Shown here piece after piece: positions 6,563 through 7,682 of a stretch of 7,682 bases of DNA. Position 1 is the stretch's first letter; each line of letters begins with the position of its first letter. Origin of the DNA: Deltaproteobacteria bacterium (lineage in GTDB: Bacteria > Desulfobacterota > Deferrimicrobia > Deferrimicrobiales > Deferrimicrobiaceae); NCBI GenBank assembly GCA_025357175.1, contig JANXPS010000085.1:1-7682 (forward strand). Direction: 5' to 3'. Both the position numbers and the translations under genes were made by a program. Under the pieces are notes generated by a model. It did not search any database, was not told the origin of the DNA, and saw only the letters and a program-made list of their open reading frames with translations.

Positions 6563-7465
6563 TTGGGAAACGTTGCAGCCATCGATATCGGGACCAACAC
6601 GATCCGGATGCTCGTCGCCACTCGCGAAAAGGACCGGTTCCGCCCCGTCTCACGTGTCCGGCGCATCACCTCGATGGGGAAATCGCTTTCCGATCGCGGC
6701 GTGATCGGGGACGCCGAATTCCAGGATTCCATCGAGGCGCTTCGGACTTTCCGGGCCGAAATGGACCGTCTTGAGGTGCGGCGTTACCGGGCATGCGGGA
6801 CGGCGGCCCTTCGCCAGGCCGCCAACTCCGACCTGTTCCTTACGGCGGCCGGCAGCGCCGGCATCCGCGTCGAGGTCATATCCGCCGACGAGGAAGCCCG
6901 CCTTGCATGGACGGGCATGATGCAAGGCGCCGGATCGACCAAAGGCGTCGTGCTGATGGACATCGGGGGCGGAAGCACCGAGTTCACCGTGGGTCCCGAG
7001 CCCGGGCAATCGGTCAGCCTGCCGATCGGGGTGGTCGTCGCCTGGAGCGCCTTCAATCCATCCGACCCGCCCGAACCATGGCAGATCGCAACCATGAAAC
7101 ACTACTTTGCCGAACGGATCGAAACCGGGACGGCGTCGCTTCCCACCCGCGGCATCCGGCGGATGGTCGGTACGGCCGGCAGCTTCACGACGCTCGCAGC
7201 GCTGGACCAACGGATGAAGACATACCGCCCCGAACGGATCGACGGATATGTCATGACTCCCGAATCCGTGAGACGATGGACTGATAAGCTCTGCGTACTG
7301 ACCGAGTCGCAACGGCTCGCGCTTCCCGGCATGGAGAAGGGACGCGAAAAATACATGATCCCCGGCATGCTCCAGGCGGTGGCCGCCATCGAGCGGTTCG
7401 GGATCAGGGAACTGGTCATCAGCGACTCCGGGTTGCTGGAAGGCATCATCGACGATCTCACCTGA
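6563..7465 (+). CDS. Short Ppx/GppA-family phosphatase (exopolyphosphatase or pppGpp phosphohydrolase)
   Basis: Member of the actin/ASKHA-fold Ppx/GppA family, which removes terminal phosphate from polyphosphate or converts pppGpp to ppGpp. The 300 aa correspond to the short form with only the two-lobed catalytic core, without the C-terminal HD-like region of the roughly 500-aa E. coli enzymes. Visible motifs are AIDIGTNTIRMLV (6-18, phosphate 1), ISADEEA (106-112, with the likely catalytic Glu), MDIGGGSTEF (132-141, phosphate 2), GTAGSFTTLAAL (203-214) and SDSGLLEGI (287-295). Substrate choice cannot be read from sequence. The start is TTG at 6563: it is the only reasonable start between the in-frame TGA of the previous gene at 6545 and the first conserved strand, and it follows GGAG at 6551-6554 by eight bases. 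The gap to the YihY gene is 15 bp, and guaB follows after 20 bp. Confidence 0.92.
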   Translation: MGNVAAIDIGTNTIRMLVATREKDRFRPVSRVRRITSMGKSLSDRGVIGDAEFQDSIEALRTFRAEMDRLEVRRYRACGTAALRQAANSDLFLTAAGSAGIRVEVISADEEARLAWTGMMQGAGSTKGVVLMDIGGGSTEFTVGPEPGQSVSLPIGVVVAWSAFNPSDPPEPWQIATMKHYFAERIETGTASLPTRGIRRMVGTAGSFTTLAALDQRMKTYRPERIDGYVMTPESVRRWTDKLCVLTESQRLALPGMEKGREKYMIPGMLQAVAAIERFGIRELVISDSGLLEGIIDDLT

Positions 7466-7472
7466 ACCACCC

Positions 7473-7478
7473 AAGGAG
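7473..7478 (+). promoter_or_regulatory. Strong ribosome-binding site of guaB
   Basis: AAGGAG with a 7-nt spacer to ATG 7486, in the 20-bp gap after the Ppx/GppA gene. It is the closest match to the Shine-Dalgarno consensus in the window and fixes the guaB start. Confidence 0.85.
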
Positions 7479-7485
7479 AGCACGC

Positions 7486-7682
7486 ATGTCTACGAAAGGT
7501 TCAAACGATCCCCGCATCATCGAGGAAGGATTCACGTTCGACGACGTCCTTCTTCTTCCGATGGAGTCATCCGTCATACCGAAGGATGTCGACGTTTCCG
7601 TCATGCTGACGCCTGGCTTGAAGCTCAAGATTCCCGTCCTGAGTTCCGCCATGGACACGGTCACCGAGGCCGAAGCCGCGAT
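7486..7682 (+). CDS. guaB: IMP dehydrogenase, N-terminal fragment cut by the window edge
   Basis: First 65 codons plus two bases of inosine-5'-monophosphate dehydrogenase, which oxidises IMP to XMP with NAD+, the committed step of GMP synthesis. The fragment shows the diagnostic N terminus: EGFTFDDVLLLP at 14-25 and IPVLSSAMDTVTE at 49-61, both hallmarks of the IMPDH barrel start. The CBS domains and the catalytic Cys loop lie outside the window. ATG 7486 is preceded by a strong AAGGAG at 7473-7478 with a 7-nt spacer, the best ribosome-binding site in the window, which fits a highly expressed gene. It lies 20 bp after the Ppx/GppA stop with no visible terminator or promoter between, so it is probably cotranscribed, although a promoter inside the upstream gene cannot be ruled out. 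Confidence 0.96.
   Translation, partial: MSTKGSNDPRIIEEGFTFDDVLLLPMESSVIPKDVDVSVMLTPGLKLKIPVLSSAMDTVTEAEAA

Noticed and set aside
7466..7485. Possible terminator, riboswitch or promoter before guaB
   Set aside because: The gap is only 20 bp and holds little besides the ribosome-binding site; there is no stem-loop or purine-responsive element.
1..7682. Signs of a mobile element, defence system, CRISPR array, tRNA or horizontal transfer
   Set aside because: All genes are core housekeeping functions on one strand with uniform composition and no inverted or direct repeats that I could see.

Overview
The window is a gene-dense, GC-rich (roughly 60% by eye) bacterial chromosome segment in which every recognisable gene lies on the + strand. 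Base composition, the families present and the order mnmA-mtaB-rnc-era-der suggest a Gram-negative bacterium of the former Deltaproteobacteria (Desulfobacterota/Geobacterales-like). That placement is an inference from general familiarity, without a database match, and should be held loosely.

Layout: 1-456 is the 3' end of a cysteine desulfurase; 435-1514 is mnmA (tRNA 2-thiouridylase); 1511-2800 is an mtaB-like radical-SAM methylthiotransferase; 2793-3476 is rnc (RNase III); 3473-4369 is era; 4362-5678 is der/engA; 5675-6547 is a YihY-family inner-membrane protein; 6563-7465 is a short Ppx/GppA-type phosphatase; 7486 to the window end is the start of guaB (IMP dehydrogenase). The first six junctions all overlap by 4 to 22 bp. 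The last two gaps are only 15 and 20 bp. There is no non-coding stretch above 20 bp, and I see no RNA gene, mobile element, CRISPR array, terminator or repeat.

Functionally the genes form a translation and ribosome-biogenesis block. The desulfurase can supply persulfide sulfur to MnmA for wobble-uridine thiolation. MtaB modifies A37 of tRNA. RNase III processes rRNA precursors. Era and Der are GTPases that mature the 30S and 50S subunits. The Ppx/GppA protein and IMP dehydrogenase at the downstream end connect to (p)ppGpp or polyphosphate turnover and to GTP supply. The tight overlaps suggest one polycistronic, translationally coupled transcript entering from upstream of the window.

I looked for an undescribed system and did not find one: this is an ordinary housekeeping region. 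The findings are modest points on gene coupling, start codons and small deviations from family motifs.
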